Shown piece after piece: positions 1 through 6,161 of a stretch of 6,923 nucleotides of DNA. This DNA comes from Eubacteriales bacterium (GTDB taxonomy: Bacteria; Bacillota; Clostridia; Christensenellales; UMGS416). The translations under genes and the position numbers were made by a program. How positions within the stretch are numbered: position 1 is the first letter of the stretch; each line of letters begins with the position of its first letter. The notes beneath the pieces are model-generated. The model was not told the origin of the DNA. It did not search any database and saw nothing but the letters and a program-made list of their open reading frames with translations. The stretch covers positions 1 through 6,923 of the forward strand of contig JAQVWW010000062.1 in assembly GCA_028709505.1 (NCBI GenBank), given 5' to 3'.

Positions 1-1009
1 AGGATTGGCGCCGGCCGGCGCCGTTGGACGCGCCGCCCATGCGCAGTGCGCTTAAGCGGTCTACCAGATAGCTCTTGAGTACGCCGTTCTCGATGAGCAG
101 GTTGCGCCGGGTGGGGTTGCCTTCGTCGTCCATATTGCCCGACCCCCAGGCGTTGGGCAGCGTGGCGTCGTCCACGGCGCTGACCTTGGCCGAAGCGATG
201 GGCGTGCCCATCTTGCCGGCGAACACCGACTCGCCTTTGGATACGAAGGCCGCCTCCAGCGGATGGCCGCAGGCCTCGTGGAAGATGACGCCGCCAAAGC
301 CGTTGCCTAAAATAACCGGCATCCGGCCCGACGGGCACAAATCGGCTTTGAGCAGCCCCACAGCCACGCGGGCGGCTTCCCGCGCCGACGCTTCGATGTC
401 CAGCGTATCGAAAAACTCAAAGCCCATCTGCGCGCCGGGGCCTTCAAAGCCCGTCTGCGTCTCGCCGCCGTCGGCGGCCACCGCCATCGTGGCCAGGCGG
501 CTGTACGTGCGTTCATCCCGGGCGTAAAGGCCGTCGGTGTTGGCCACCAGCACCTGCTTGGTCCAGTCGATGTAATTGACACGCACCTGGCTGATAAGCG
601 GATGGTAGCCGCTGGCGGCGCCGTAGGCGCGCTTGACGATGGCGGCCTTTTTCGGCAACGCCACGCCGGCTATCGGGACGAGGATGGGACTGTTCTGGCG
701 GATGGCCTTGGGGTGCAGCACCAAATCCGTTTGCTGCGCCTGGGCTGCCGGCAGCGCCGCAGCCGCCTGTTCGGCAGCTTTGAGCAGCCCCTGCTCGCTT
801 AAGTCGTTGGTGTACACATACACATAGTTTAAGCCCTTGATGACGCGTATGCCGGCGCCCAGCGTGCGGCTGGACACCGAGTTTTCAATTTTACCCGAAG
901 CCATGCTCAGGTTGCCGCTCTGGCCATCCTCTACGTATAGCTCGGCAAAATCCGCGCCGCGCTGTTGGGCGCGGGAGAGTACTTTTGCGGCGATATCGGT
1001 ACCAATCAT
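1..1009 (-). CDS. tldD: TldD-type metalloprotease, C-terminus cut by the window edge
   Basis: The reading frame stays open from the ATG at 1009 to the left edge, giving about 336 codons of a family usually 450-480 long, so the C-terminal part is missing. The N-terminal domain has the typical ADFAELYVE segment (about residues 19-27) and a GAGIRVIKG segment. The zinc-binding HExxxH motif is HEACGH at residues 244-249, which marks the catalytic TldD subunit; its partner TldE/PmbA lacks this motif. In the family, TldD and TldE form a cytosolic protease that degrades unfolded peptides and matures some peptide antibiotics and modified peptides. The cysteine expected as a third zinc ligand would lie beyond the window. 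The start is supported by AAGGAGG seven bases upstream (1017-1023). The ATG overlaps the rarA stop as ATGA, so translation is probably coupled. A tldE partner may lie just to the left, but that is a guess. Confidence 0.93.
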   Translation of the reverse strand, partial: MIGTDIAAKVLSRAQQRGADFAELYVEDGQSGNLSMASGKIENSVSSRTLGAGIRVIKGLNYVYVYTNDLSEQGLLKAAEQAAAALPAAQAQQTDLVLHPKAIRQNSPILVPIAGVALPKKAAIVKRAYGAASGYHPLISQVRVNYIDWTKQVLVANTDGLYARDERTYSRLATMAVAADGGETQTGFEGPGAQMGFEFFDTLDIEASAREAARVAVGLLKADLCPSGRMPVILGNGFGGVIFHEACGHPLEAAFVSKGESVFAGKMGTPIASAKVSAVDDATLPNAWGSGNMDDEGNPTRRNLLIENGVLKSYLVDRLSALRMGGASNGAGRRQS

Positions 1010-2319
1010 GTGGTTTCCTCCTTGTTGCGCAGCGCCCTGCGCCGGTTGATTTCCTTTTCAAATCCCAGCTCACCGGGCACGTAATAGGGCATGCCGGCGG
1101 CATCGCGGGGCAGATATTCCTGGGGTATCCAGTGCGCGTCGAAGTCGTGCGGGTACAGATACCCTTCGCCGGCGCCCAACCGCTCGGCCCCCTTATAGCT
1201 GGTGTCCTGCAGATGCGCCGGCACCGGCTGGTATTCGGCATTCTGGGCGTTCTCCATGGCCTTTACACGGGCGTCGACGACGCTGTTGGACTTGGGCGCT
1301 TCGCACACGTAGACGATGGCCTGCGTCAGACTCAATCCCGCCTCGGGCATGCCCAGCAGCTCCAGACTTTGGGCGGCGCTCACCGCCTGCACCATGGCCT
1401 GCGGATCGGCCAGCCCCACGTCTTCCGACGCGTGGGCGATGACCCTTCTTATTATAATGCGCGGATCGACGCCGGCGTATAACATGCGAGCCGCCCAGGC
1501 CAGCGCCGCGTCGCTGTCCGACCCGCGCAGGCTTTTGCAGAAGGCGCTGAGCATGTCATAAAAATACGACTCGTCGCAGCGCATCACGCGCTTTTGGATG
1601 CTCTCCTCGGCCACCGGCAGCGTGATAAGAACGACGCCGTCGGCGTTGGGGTCGGTGGTCAGCACCGCAAGCTCTATGGCGTTGAGCGCCGAGCGCACGT
1701 CACCGTTGGCCACGCTGGCAATGTGCTCCAGCGCGTCGTCGTCGACGGACACGTTCATATCGCCAAAGCCGATGCCCGGCGTCACCACCGCCCGCAGCAC
1801 CGCCGCCTTGACGTCGCTCTTTTCGATGGCCTCGAACCGGAACAGCCGGCAGCGGCTGACGATGGCCGGCGTCATGGCAATCATCGGGTTTTCGGTGGTG
1901 GAGCCGATAAAGCGGATGGTGCCCTTCTCCAGCGCCGGCAGAATGCTGTCCGACTGGGCCTTGTTCCAGCGGTGGCACTCATCCAGCAGCAGGTAGGTGC
2001 TCTGTCCGTACAGCTTGAGTCTGTCCTCGGCGCGCTTGATGACCTCGCGCACGTCGGCCACGCCGCTGGTGACGGCGTTGAGCTTTTCAAAGGCGGCGTT
2101 GGTGCTGCCGGCAATGATGGAGGCCAGCGTCGTCTTGCCGGTGCCCGGCGGCCCGAAGAAGATGCTGGACGTCAGCCTGTCGGCCTCGATGGCGCGGCGC
2201 AGCAGCTTGCCCTTGCCAACCAGATGCTGTTGGCCAACGAACTCGTCCAGCGTTTTTGGCCGCATGCGATCGGCCAGCGGCGCCTGGCGCTGGGCCTGGA
2301 ACGAAAACAAGTCTGCCAT
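1006..2319 (-). CDS. rarA: Replication-associated recombination protein A (RarA/MgsA), AAA+ ATPase
   Basis: A 437-residue protein, the normal length for this family of clamp-loader-like AAA+ ATPases that act at stalled replication forks and single-strand gaps. The start reads MADLFSFQ. Walker A is GPPGTGKTT at residues 56-64. Walker B is LLLDECHR at 110-117, with D113 and E114. Sensor 1 is GSTTENP at 139-145, followed by an SRCR arginine-finger segment at 155-158. The C-terminal tetramerisation (MgsA) domain is recognisable from SLRGSDSDAALAW, ARMLYAGVDPR and HASEDVGLADPQA. The PAHLQD...YKGA...YLYPHDF tail is also characteristic. One small variation is that Walker B continues as CHRWNK, where many relatives have IHRFNK. 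The frame is open for 16 more codons upstream into mnmA, but the start at 2319 has the good ribosome binding site and matches the family N-terminus. It is the middle gene of mnmA-rarA-tldD. Confidence 0.96.
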   Translation of the reverse strand: MADLFSFQAQRQAPLADRMRPKTLDEFVGQQHLVGKGKLLRRAIEADRLTSSIFFGPPGTGKTTLASIIAGSTNAAFEKLNAVTSGVADVREVIKRAEDRLKLYGQSTYLLLDECHRWNKAQSDSILPALEKGTIRFIGSTTENPMIAMTPAIVSRCRLFRFEAIEKSDVKAAVLRAVVTPGIGFGDMNVSVDDDALEHIASVANGDVRSALNAIELAVLTTDPNADGVVLITLPVAEESIQKRVMRCDESYFYDMLSAFCKSLRGSDSDAALAWAARMLYAGVDPRIIIRRVIAHASEDVGLADPQAMVQAVSAAQSLELLGMPEAGLSLTQAIVYVCEAPKSNSVVDARVKAMENAQNAEYQPVPAHLQDTSYKGAERLGAGEGYLYPHDFDAHWIPQEYLPRDAAGMPYYVPGELGFEKEINRRRALRNKEETT

Positions 2320-2321
2320 GG

Positions 2322-3407
2322 CTACCTCCTGTTGTAGCGTTCGTCGATGACACCGCCGCCGACGCACTCGTCGCCGATATACACCACCGCCGACTGACCC
2401 GGCGTGACGGCGCGTTGGGGCTGGTCAAAATGCAGCGTCATGTGCTGCCCCCGCACGTAAGCGCGGGCGCTCTGGTCGCTCTGCCGGTAGCGCACCTTCA
2501 CCTGACAGGCAAATTCCGCCGCCGGCGGCCCGCCCGCCGTCCAGTGCAGGTCTCCCGCGGTGCACGCGTCGTGAAACAGCAGCGGATGATCGCCGCCCTG
2601 GGCTACCACCAGCCGGTTGCGCTGCATATCTTTATCCACGACGAACCAGGGCTGGCCGCCGGCGTCGCTGCGCCCGCCGATGTGCAGGCCGCTGCGCTGG
2701 CCGATGGTGTAGAACATCAGCCCGTCATGCCGGCCCAGTATCCGCCCGTCGGGCGCTACCATATCGCCGGGCTGGGCGGGGAAATAGTTCTGTAAAAATG
2801 CCTTAAAGTCTCGTTCGCCGATGAAGCAGATACCGGTGGAATCCTTTTTGACGGCCACCGGCAGCCTCTGACGGCGGGCGAGGGCGCGCACGTCGCCCTT
2901 TACCATCCCGCCCAGCGGAAAGATGGCGCGGGACAGCGCGTTCTGCCCCAGCATGTACAAAAAATAGCTCTGATCCTTGCTGGCGTCTACGCCTTTATAC
3001 AGCCGGTACGCTCCGTCATGATATTCTACCCGCGCGTAGTGGCCGGTAACCAGATGCCCGGCGCCCAGCTTAAGCGCCATATCCAGCAGCTCTTTAAATT
3101 TTATTTCGCGGTTGCACAGCACGTCGGGGTTGGGCGTGCGCCCGGCGCGGTATTCGTCCAAAAAATACGAAAACACCCGCTCCATGTACTGCTTAGAGAA
3201 GTTCACGCTGTAATAGGGTATGTCCAGCGCGGCGCAGCAGGCCTTCACATCGTCAAAATCCCGGGCGGCGGTGCAGACGCCGTCCTGCTGTTCCTCCCAA
3301 TTCTTCATGAACACGCCCACCGGCGCGTAACCCTGTTCCTTCATCAGATATGCCGCCACCGCCGAATCGACGCCGCCGGACATACCCACGACCACTGTCT
3401 TTTCCAT
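2322..3407 (-). CDS. mnmA: tRNA-specific 2-thiouridylase MnmA
   Basis: A 361-residue cytosolic enzyme of normal length. It adds sulfur to C2 of the wobble uridine in tRNAs for Lys, Glu and Gln, using ATP to adenylate the base and a relayed persulfide as sulfur source. The PP-loop SGGVDS is at residues 10-15. The catalytic cysteine pair is visible as C98 in NPDVLCNREIKF and C194 in STGICFIGER, corresponding to the family's two conserved cysteines. The GHYAR, SKDQSYFLY and FYTIGQR segments are all typical, and the C-terminal beta-barrel part ends with AVVYIGDECVGGGVI. The ATG at 3407 has AGAAAGG six bases upstream (3414-3420). A TATAAT box lies 35 bases further up, making this the first gene of the mnmA-rarA-tldD unit. 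Nothing appears missing or broken. Confidence 0.97.
   Translation of the reverse strand: MEKTVVVGMSGGVDSAVAAYLMKEQGYAPVGVFMKNWEEQQDGVCTAARDFDDVKACCAALDIPYYSVNFSKQYMERVFSYFLDEYRAGRTPNPDVLCNREIKFKELLDMALKLGAGHLVTGHYARVEYHDGAYRLYKGVDASKDQSYFLYMLGQNALSRAIFPLGGMVKGDVRALARRQRLPVAVKKDSTGICFIGERDFKAFLQNYFPAQPGDMVAPDGRILGRHDGLMFYTIGQRSGLHIGGRSDAGGQPWFVVDKDMQRNRLVVAQGGDHPLLFHDACTAGDLHWTAGGPPAAEFACQVKVRYRQSDQSARAYVRGQHMTLHFDQPQRAVTPGQSAVVYIGDECVGGGVIDERYNRR
2325..2330 (-). promoter_or_regulatory. Ribosome binding site of rarA inside the mnmA stop region
   Basis: AGGAGG lies five bases before the rarA ATG at 2319. It is itself formed by the last two arginine codons (AGG AGG) of mnmA, and the mnmA TAG follows at 2324-2322. 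The two genes are therefore separated by only two bases. This site decides the rarA start against the longer in-frame extension, and it suggests translational coupling. Confidence 0.85.
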
Positions 3408-3442
3408 CGCATGCCTTTCTGATGTACGCTAGAATTGTACCC

Positions 3443-3448
3443 ATTATA
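3443..3448 (-). promoter_or_regulatory. Candidate -10 box of the mnmA-rarA-tldD operon
   Basis: A perfect TATAAT on the minus strand (context GGTGTATAATGGG) lies 35 bases before the mnmA start codon, which would give a leader of roughly 29 bases. At 17 bases upstream I see CGCAAA, a poor -35 match, so the call rests on the -10 box and its position. It would give mnmA its own promoter downstream of the sua5-ywlE terminator. Confidence 0.55.
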
Positions 3449-3479
3449 CACCAAAACACGCGCCGTTTGCGCGATGATG

Positions 3480-3745
3480 TGGCTGCAGGGGCGAGTTTTG
3501 GGTCGACAAAACATGAAAAAGGCCCCTGCTTGAGGAGTAGACGCAAGCTGCCGACGTAAGCCGGCTTGCCGAGCGAGAAATCCGTCGGCGCCGCCGACAG
3601 ACCGCCGCGCCCGAGACGCGTCTTTTGCTGTCCCTATGTGGCAAAAAGGCGAGAAGGCAGAAAGCCGGGCAAAGTATGGATGTGCATCTCAACGAAAAAT
3701 GGCCAAGCCCAAACAAGCATTTTCCTTGTCTGGACTTGACCTTTT
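3480..3745 (+). ncRNA. Candidate structured non-coding RNA, class unassigned; ends approximate
   Basis: This fills the gene-free stretch between the phosphatase and mnmA. Seen directly: a 5' hairpin GCAGGGGC/GCCCCTGC (3485-3492 with 3522-3529) enclosing GTTTTG/CAAAAC (3495-3500 with 3507-3512); a six-pair helix (one wobble) 3530-3535 with 3687-3692 that would close the whole domain; AGACGC/GCGTCT (3539-3544 with 3618-3623); AAGCTG paired with CCGGCTT-side bases (3545-3550 with 3562-3567); GTCGGC/GCCGAC (3584-3589 with 3593-3598); TTTTGC/GCAAAA (3623-3628 with 3641-3646); and GCCCG/CGGGC (3609-3613 with 3666-3670), which would cross another helix as a pseudoknot. Not all helices can form at once. 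The plus strand is favoured because unpaired segments are A- and purine-rich there, and U3549-G3563 and neighbouring wobble pairs exist only in plus-strand RNA. The size and shape recall the raiA motif, but I cannot confirm its consensus. T-box, tmRNA and SRP signatures are absent. Confidence 0.5.
3693..3741 (-). terminator. Rho-independent terminator of the sua5-ywlE unit
   Basis: Read on the minus strand, 3725-3741 pairs with 3701-3717 in an uninterrupted 17-pair stem (three G-U wobbles) around a 7-base GAAAATG loop, followed by ATTTTTCG. On the plus strand the three wobbles become A-C mismatches, so the hairpin is evidently kept as minus-strand RNA. It starts 20 bases after the phosphatase stop. 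A weaker plus-strand version followed by TTTTGTTG could also end the candidate RNA, making it two-way. Confidence 0.85.
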
Positions 3746-3761
3746 GTTGCCGCGTGGCAAA

Positions 3762-4214
3762 TTATCCCTGAAAGCTCTTCACCTTTTCGGCGGCCAGCTT
3801 TACCATAACGCTTAACTGCGCGGCGCAGCGCTCGTAGGCCGCCCTGCCCAGGTTATATGGGTCGCTGACCTCGTCGCCGGTACCGACAAACTCGCCCAGC
3901 GTCAGGATGATGTCGGCATAAGTGGGCAGTTCTTCCTGCAGATACTGCTTCTGTGCCCGCGTCATCGTCAGCACCAAATCGCTTTCGCGCACCAGCTGCA
4001 CATCCAGCTGTTTGGACATGCGAAAGTCAATATCCAATCCGTAAGGCCGCAACGCCTCGACGGCGTAAACGGACGCCCGCTCGCCTTGGGCCAGCAAGCC
4101 CGCCGAATCCACCTCAACCTGGGCCAAATCCAGCGCATTGGCCTCTTTGCGGAACAGCGCCTCGGCCATCGGGCTGCGGCATGTGTTGCCCGAACAAGCA
4201 AATATTATTTTCAT
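3762..4214 (-). CDS. ywlE: Low-molecular-weight phosphatase, YwlE-like (probable protein arginine phosphatase)
   Basis: A 150-residue cytosolic protein, full length for the low-molecular-weight phosphotyrosine phosphatase fold. The P-loop is CSGNTCRS, with nucleophile C7 and R13, and the general acid is D118 in the SDPY segment. These positions match Bacillus YwlE. The residue after the loop asparagine is threonine (T11). In YwlE this residue is known to favour phospho-arginine, whereas tyrosine phosphatases usually have isoleucine or a similar residue, so arginine phosphatase activity is the better inference. In Bacillus this activity counteracts the McsB kinase that marks proteins for ClpCP; no McsB is visible here. 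The ATG overlaps the sua5 stop (ATGA), and AAGGGG lies ten bases upstream within sua5, so the two genes are co-transcribed and probably coupled. A strong terminator follows. Confidence 0.9.
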   Translation of the reverse strand: MKIIFACSGNTCRSPMAEALFRKEANALDLAQVEVDSAGLLAQGERASVYAVEALRPYGLDIDFRMSKQLDVQLVRESDLVLTMTRAQKQYLQEELPTYADIILTLGEFVGTGDEVSDPYNLGRAAYERCAAQLSVMVKLAAEKVKSFQG

Positions 4215-5266
4215 AATTGCTTTTCCCCTTTGTCATTGCCAATCTCGTTTGCGTGTACGACGCGAAACCCCGCCGCCCGCAGCATGCGGTTGCGCACTGC
4301 CAGGCCCATGCCCTCGCAGGGCGGCACCTCGGCCAGTATCCGCGCGTATCCGTCGTCGTCGGCCCGGCGCAGCAGGCCAAAAATACGCCGGGCGTATTCG
4401 CCGGCATCGGCGCCGGCGTCATAACAGCGGCGCGGCGCGTAGCGCGCCGGCCTGCCCCGCGCCAGAATAACCGTGTTGCCCTGCCCGGCGTCATAGTCGC
4501 GGCAAATGGTCGCTTGCACCGCCTGCGGCGGGCCGTCGTACAGCGTCACCTGGGCCTGCGGCGCGTAGTGCCGGTACTTCATGCCCGGCGAAGCCGGCCG
4601 GGCATCGGCAGGCAGCGGCTGCAGCACGCCGTCGTCCAGCACGACGCTGCCGGCAATTTTACACAGCTGCTCATAGGTGACGCCGCCCGGCCGCAGCAGG
4701 CGCACGCCGTCGTCCTGCACCGCCACCACCGTCGACTCGACGCCCATGCGGCTGGCGCCGCCGTCCACCACCAGCGCAATGCGCCCGTCCATATCGTCCA
4801 GCACCGCCTGGGCGGTGGTGGGGCTGGGCTTGCCGCTGGTGTTGGCGCTGGGTGCCGCCAGCGGAAAGCCGCAGGCGGCAATGAGCTTACGCATCCACGG
4901 GTGGGCCGGGCAACGCACCGCCACCGTGGGCAGCCCCGCGCGCACATTGGCCGGAACAATATCGCCGGCCGGCAGCACGACGGTAAAGGGCCCGGGCCAG
5001 AAAGCGTCCATCAGCTTTTCGGCCAGTGGGGGCACATCCTTCCACAGTTCCAATGCCTGGTCCTTATCGGCCACATGTAAAATCAGCGGATTGTCCGCCG
5101 GGCGGCCTTTGGCGGCGAATATGCCGTCCACCGCCGGCGCGCACAGGCCCTTTGCCGCCAGGCCGTACACCGTTTCGGTGGGCACACCCACCACCTGCGC
5201 GGCGCGCAGCAGCTGTACGGCGGCTGTTATGGCGGCGTCGTTCGCCGCCATCAATATGGTTTCCAA
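4211..5266 (-). CDS. sua5: Threonylcarbamoyl-AMP synthase, Sua5/YwlC type
   Basis: From the TTG at 5266 this is 351 residues, the usual Sua5 length (short TsaC/YrdC proteins are about 190). It makes threonylcarbamoyl-AMP from threonine, bicarbonate and ATP, the first step of t6A formation at A37 of ANN-decoding tRNAs. The YrdC domain covers roughly residues 12-200: PTETVYGL 29-36, KGRP 53-56, PSANTSG 139-145 and ESTV 177-180. The linker SPGMKYRHYAP (226-236) leads to the C-terminal Sua5 domain. Three starts are possible. I chose TTG at 5266 because AGAGAGG lies eight bases upstream and the METIL start resembles relatives. ATG at 5251 and TTG at 5293 are the alternatives, and both have weaker ribosome binding sites. 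It is followed by the phosphatase gene with a four-base overlap, a neighbourhood also seen around Bacillus ywlC and ywlE. Confidence 0.94.
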   Translation of the reverse strand: METILMAANDAAITAAVQLLRAAQVVGVPTETVYGLAAKGLCAPAVDGIFAAKGRPADNPLILHVADKDQALELWKDVPPLAEKLMDAFWPGPFTVVLPAGDIVPANVRAGLPTVAVRCPAHPWMRKLIAACGFPLAAPSANTSGKPSPTTAQAVLDDMDGRIALVVDGGASRMGVESTVVAVQDDGVRLLRPGGVTYEQLCKIAGSVVLDDGVLQPLPADARPASPGMKYRHYAPQAQVTLYDGPPQAVQATICRDYDAGQGNTVILARGRPARYAPRRCYDAGADAGEYARRIFGLLRRADDDGYARILAEVPPCEGMGLAVRNRMLRAAGFRVVHANEIGNDKGEKQL

Positions 5267-5274
5267 CGATTCAA

Positions 5275-5281
5275 CCTCTCT
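5275..5281 (-). promoter_or_regulatory. Ribosome binding site choosing a TTG start for sua5
   Basis: AGAGAGG lies eight bases before the TTG at 5266. The in-frame ATG at 5251 has only GGA about ten bases upstream, and the TTG at 5293 has only an A-rich stretch upstream. The TTG start is therefore preferred, with moderate certainty. Confidence 0.6.
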
Positions 5282-5301
5282 TTTGACACACAATTTTTTC
5301 T

Positions 5302-5307
5302 ATTTTA
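5302..5307 (-). promoter_or_regulatory. Possible -10 box of the sua5-ywlE unit
   Basis: TAAAAT on the minus strand (context GGGTGTAAAATAG) lies 35 bases before the chosen sua5 start and just after the preceding terminator. Its context resembles the mnmA box (GGTGTATAATGG). No convincing -35 hexamer is visible; the expected place falls in the terminator stem. Confidence 0.4.
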
Positions 5308-5311
5308 CACC

Positions 5312-5357
5312 CAAAAAGGGAAAAGCGAAAGCCACCACTTTTTCTGGCGGCTTTCGC
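5312..5357 (-). terminator. Rho-independent terminator after the MBL-fold hydrolase gene
   Basis: On the minus strand 5345-5357 pairs with 5325-5337 as a 13-pair stem (one G-U) around a 7-base GAAAAAG loop, followed by TTTTCCCTTTTT. The wobble is an A-C mismatch on the plus strand, so the minus strand is the functional direction. It lies about 150 bases past the hydrolase stop, a rather long 3' untranslated region. Confidence 0.85.
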
Positions 5358-5507
5358 CGGTTTTACCGGATGGCCTTGCCGGTTCCTCTGCCCAATCGCA
5401 ATGGTGCCGGTCCCGGCGCGGGGTAGGCCTGCCCAGGCAACGGCAGCGCTGTCGCACCCGGCGGCGATAACCCGGCGCAAAGACGCTGTTCCCGCGCAGC
5501 GTAGCGG
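5358..5507 (-). other. GC-rich 3' untranslated region with small inverted repeats, no gene seen
   Basis: These 150 bases separate the hydrolase stop codon from its terminator. I see short hairpins only: GCGTAG/CTACGC with a CCG loop on the minus strand, overlapping the stop codon; CCGGT/ACCGG at 5358-5370; and GCCT/AGGC and GCCG/CGGC pairs in between. There is no ribosome binding site or convincing reading frame, and no tRNA-like GGTTCRA arm. The sequence could be a decayed gene remnant or a processed 3' end. Confidence 0.4.
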
Positions 5508-6146
5508 CTACGCGGGCCGGTAGCCCAGCGCGAAGATACCGCTTAGCTGCGCAAAGCTCTCGTCCTGGGTATCCAACGTGTTGCCGGCAAGATGCCGCAC
5601 GTCGGCAATGTCCGTAAGTGCGTCCAGCGGTGCGATGTCCACATGGCAGACGTCGGTTTTATAATGCATGGCGATGGCAATACGGGGCCGCGCCGCGGCG
5701 ATGAGCTTGACGGCCTCGGCGGCGTCAATGGTATACCGTCCGCCCACCGGCACAAACATCACGTCTATGTTCATAAGCGAGGGCAGCAATTCTTCGTCGG
5801 GCAGGTGGCCCAGGTCCCCCAGGTGGCAAATGCGCAGGCCGTCCATTTCCACCACGAAGATGAGGTTGTTGCCGCGCTGCGCGCCGCCCTGGCCATCGTG
5901 AAAGGAGGAAAACGCCTTGATTTTGACGCCATCCATGCGATACTTCCCCGGCTGGTTGATGATCTCGGGCGTGCCCGGTACCGAAGAGATATCGTTATGA
6001 TCGTGATGGGAGTGGCTAATCGCCACAATATCGGCGCTGGGTGTATCCATCGGGTATCCCACCGACGCGTCGAACGGGTCGATAAGCACTGTGGCCTCAG
6101 CCGCCGCCAACACCACTTTTGCGTGGCCCAGCCAGGTAATCTTCAT
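5508..6146 (-). CDS. Metallo-beta-lactamase-fold metal-dependent hydrolase (UlaG/UPF0173-like)
   Basis: A 212-residue soluble protein without signal peptide or membrane segment. The fold's metal ligands are all visible: H45, H47, D49 and H50 in HSHHDH, a histidine at 83 in SSFHD, D111 in HLGDLGH, and H161 in AMHYKT. An early WLGHA segment (residues 5-9) is typical of the branch that includes UlaG and the UPF0173 proteins. Members hydrolyse phosphodiester, lactone or similar bonds, but most in this branch have no proven substrate, so none is named here. The length is slightly below that of the common 225-230-residue relatives, mainly through short loops. The ATG at 6146 has AAGGAGGG nine bases upstream, which overlaps the stop codon of the DUF1934 gene. 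The two genes are therefore one transcription unit. A terminator lies downstream at 5312-5357. Confidence 0.9.
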   Translation of the reverse strand: MKITWLGHAKVVLAAAEATVLIDPFDASVGYPMDTPSADIVAISHSHHDHNDISSVPGTPEIINQPGKYRMDGVKIKAFSSFHDGQGGAQRGNNLIFVVEMDGLRICHLGDLGHLPDEELLPSLMNIDVMFVPVGGRYTIDAAEAVKLIAAARPRIAIAMHYKTDVCHVDIAPLDALTDIADVRHLAGNTLDTQDESFAQLSGIFALGYRPA

Positions 6147-6161
6147 GCGGACAATCCCTCC

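Noticed and set aside
1594..2337. Plus-strand open frame (247 codons) opposite rarA
   Set aside because: It is a shadow of rarA, whose AAA+ motifs are unmistakable.
2320..2367. 16-codon N-terminal extension of rarA
   Set aside because: It lies inside mnmA. The inner ATG has AGGAGG at the right distance and matches the family N-terminus.
3485..3529. Resemblance of the 5' hairpin (GGGGC...GGGTCGAC) to a tmRNA 5' end
   Set aside because: There is no tag reading frame and no tRNA-like 3' end with a T-arm in the region.
3444..3716. 90-codon minus-strand frame in the mnmA upstream region
   Set aside because: It starts inside the terminator hairpin, has a Ser/Arg/Cys-rich composition and overlaps the candidate RNA; no ribosome binding site.
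3480..3745. T-box or other leader riboswitch for mnmA on the minus strand
   Set aside because: No T-box GGTGGTACCGCG-type sequence is seen, and a TATAAT box for mnmA lies downstream of the region, so it is probably not the mnmA leader.
4217..5080. Plus-strand open frame (287 codons) opposite sua5
   Set aside because: It is a shadow of sua5, rich in Arg, Ala and His with no recognisable domain.
5271..5480. 69-codon minus-strand frame between the hydrolase and sua5
   Set aside because: It runs through the terminator and promoter region, starts at a weak TTG and has no ribosome binding site or family resemblance.
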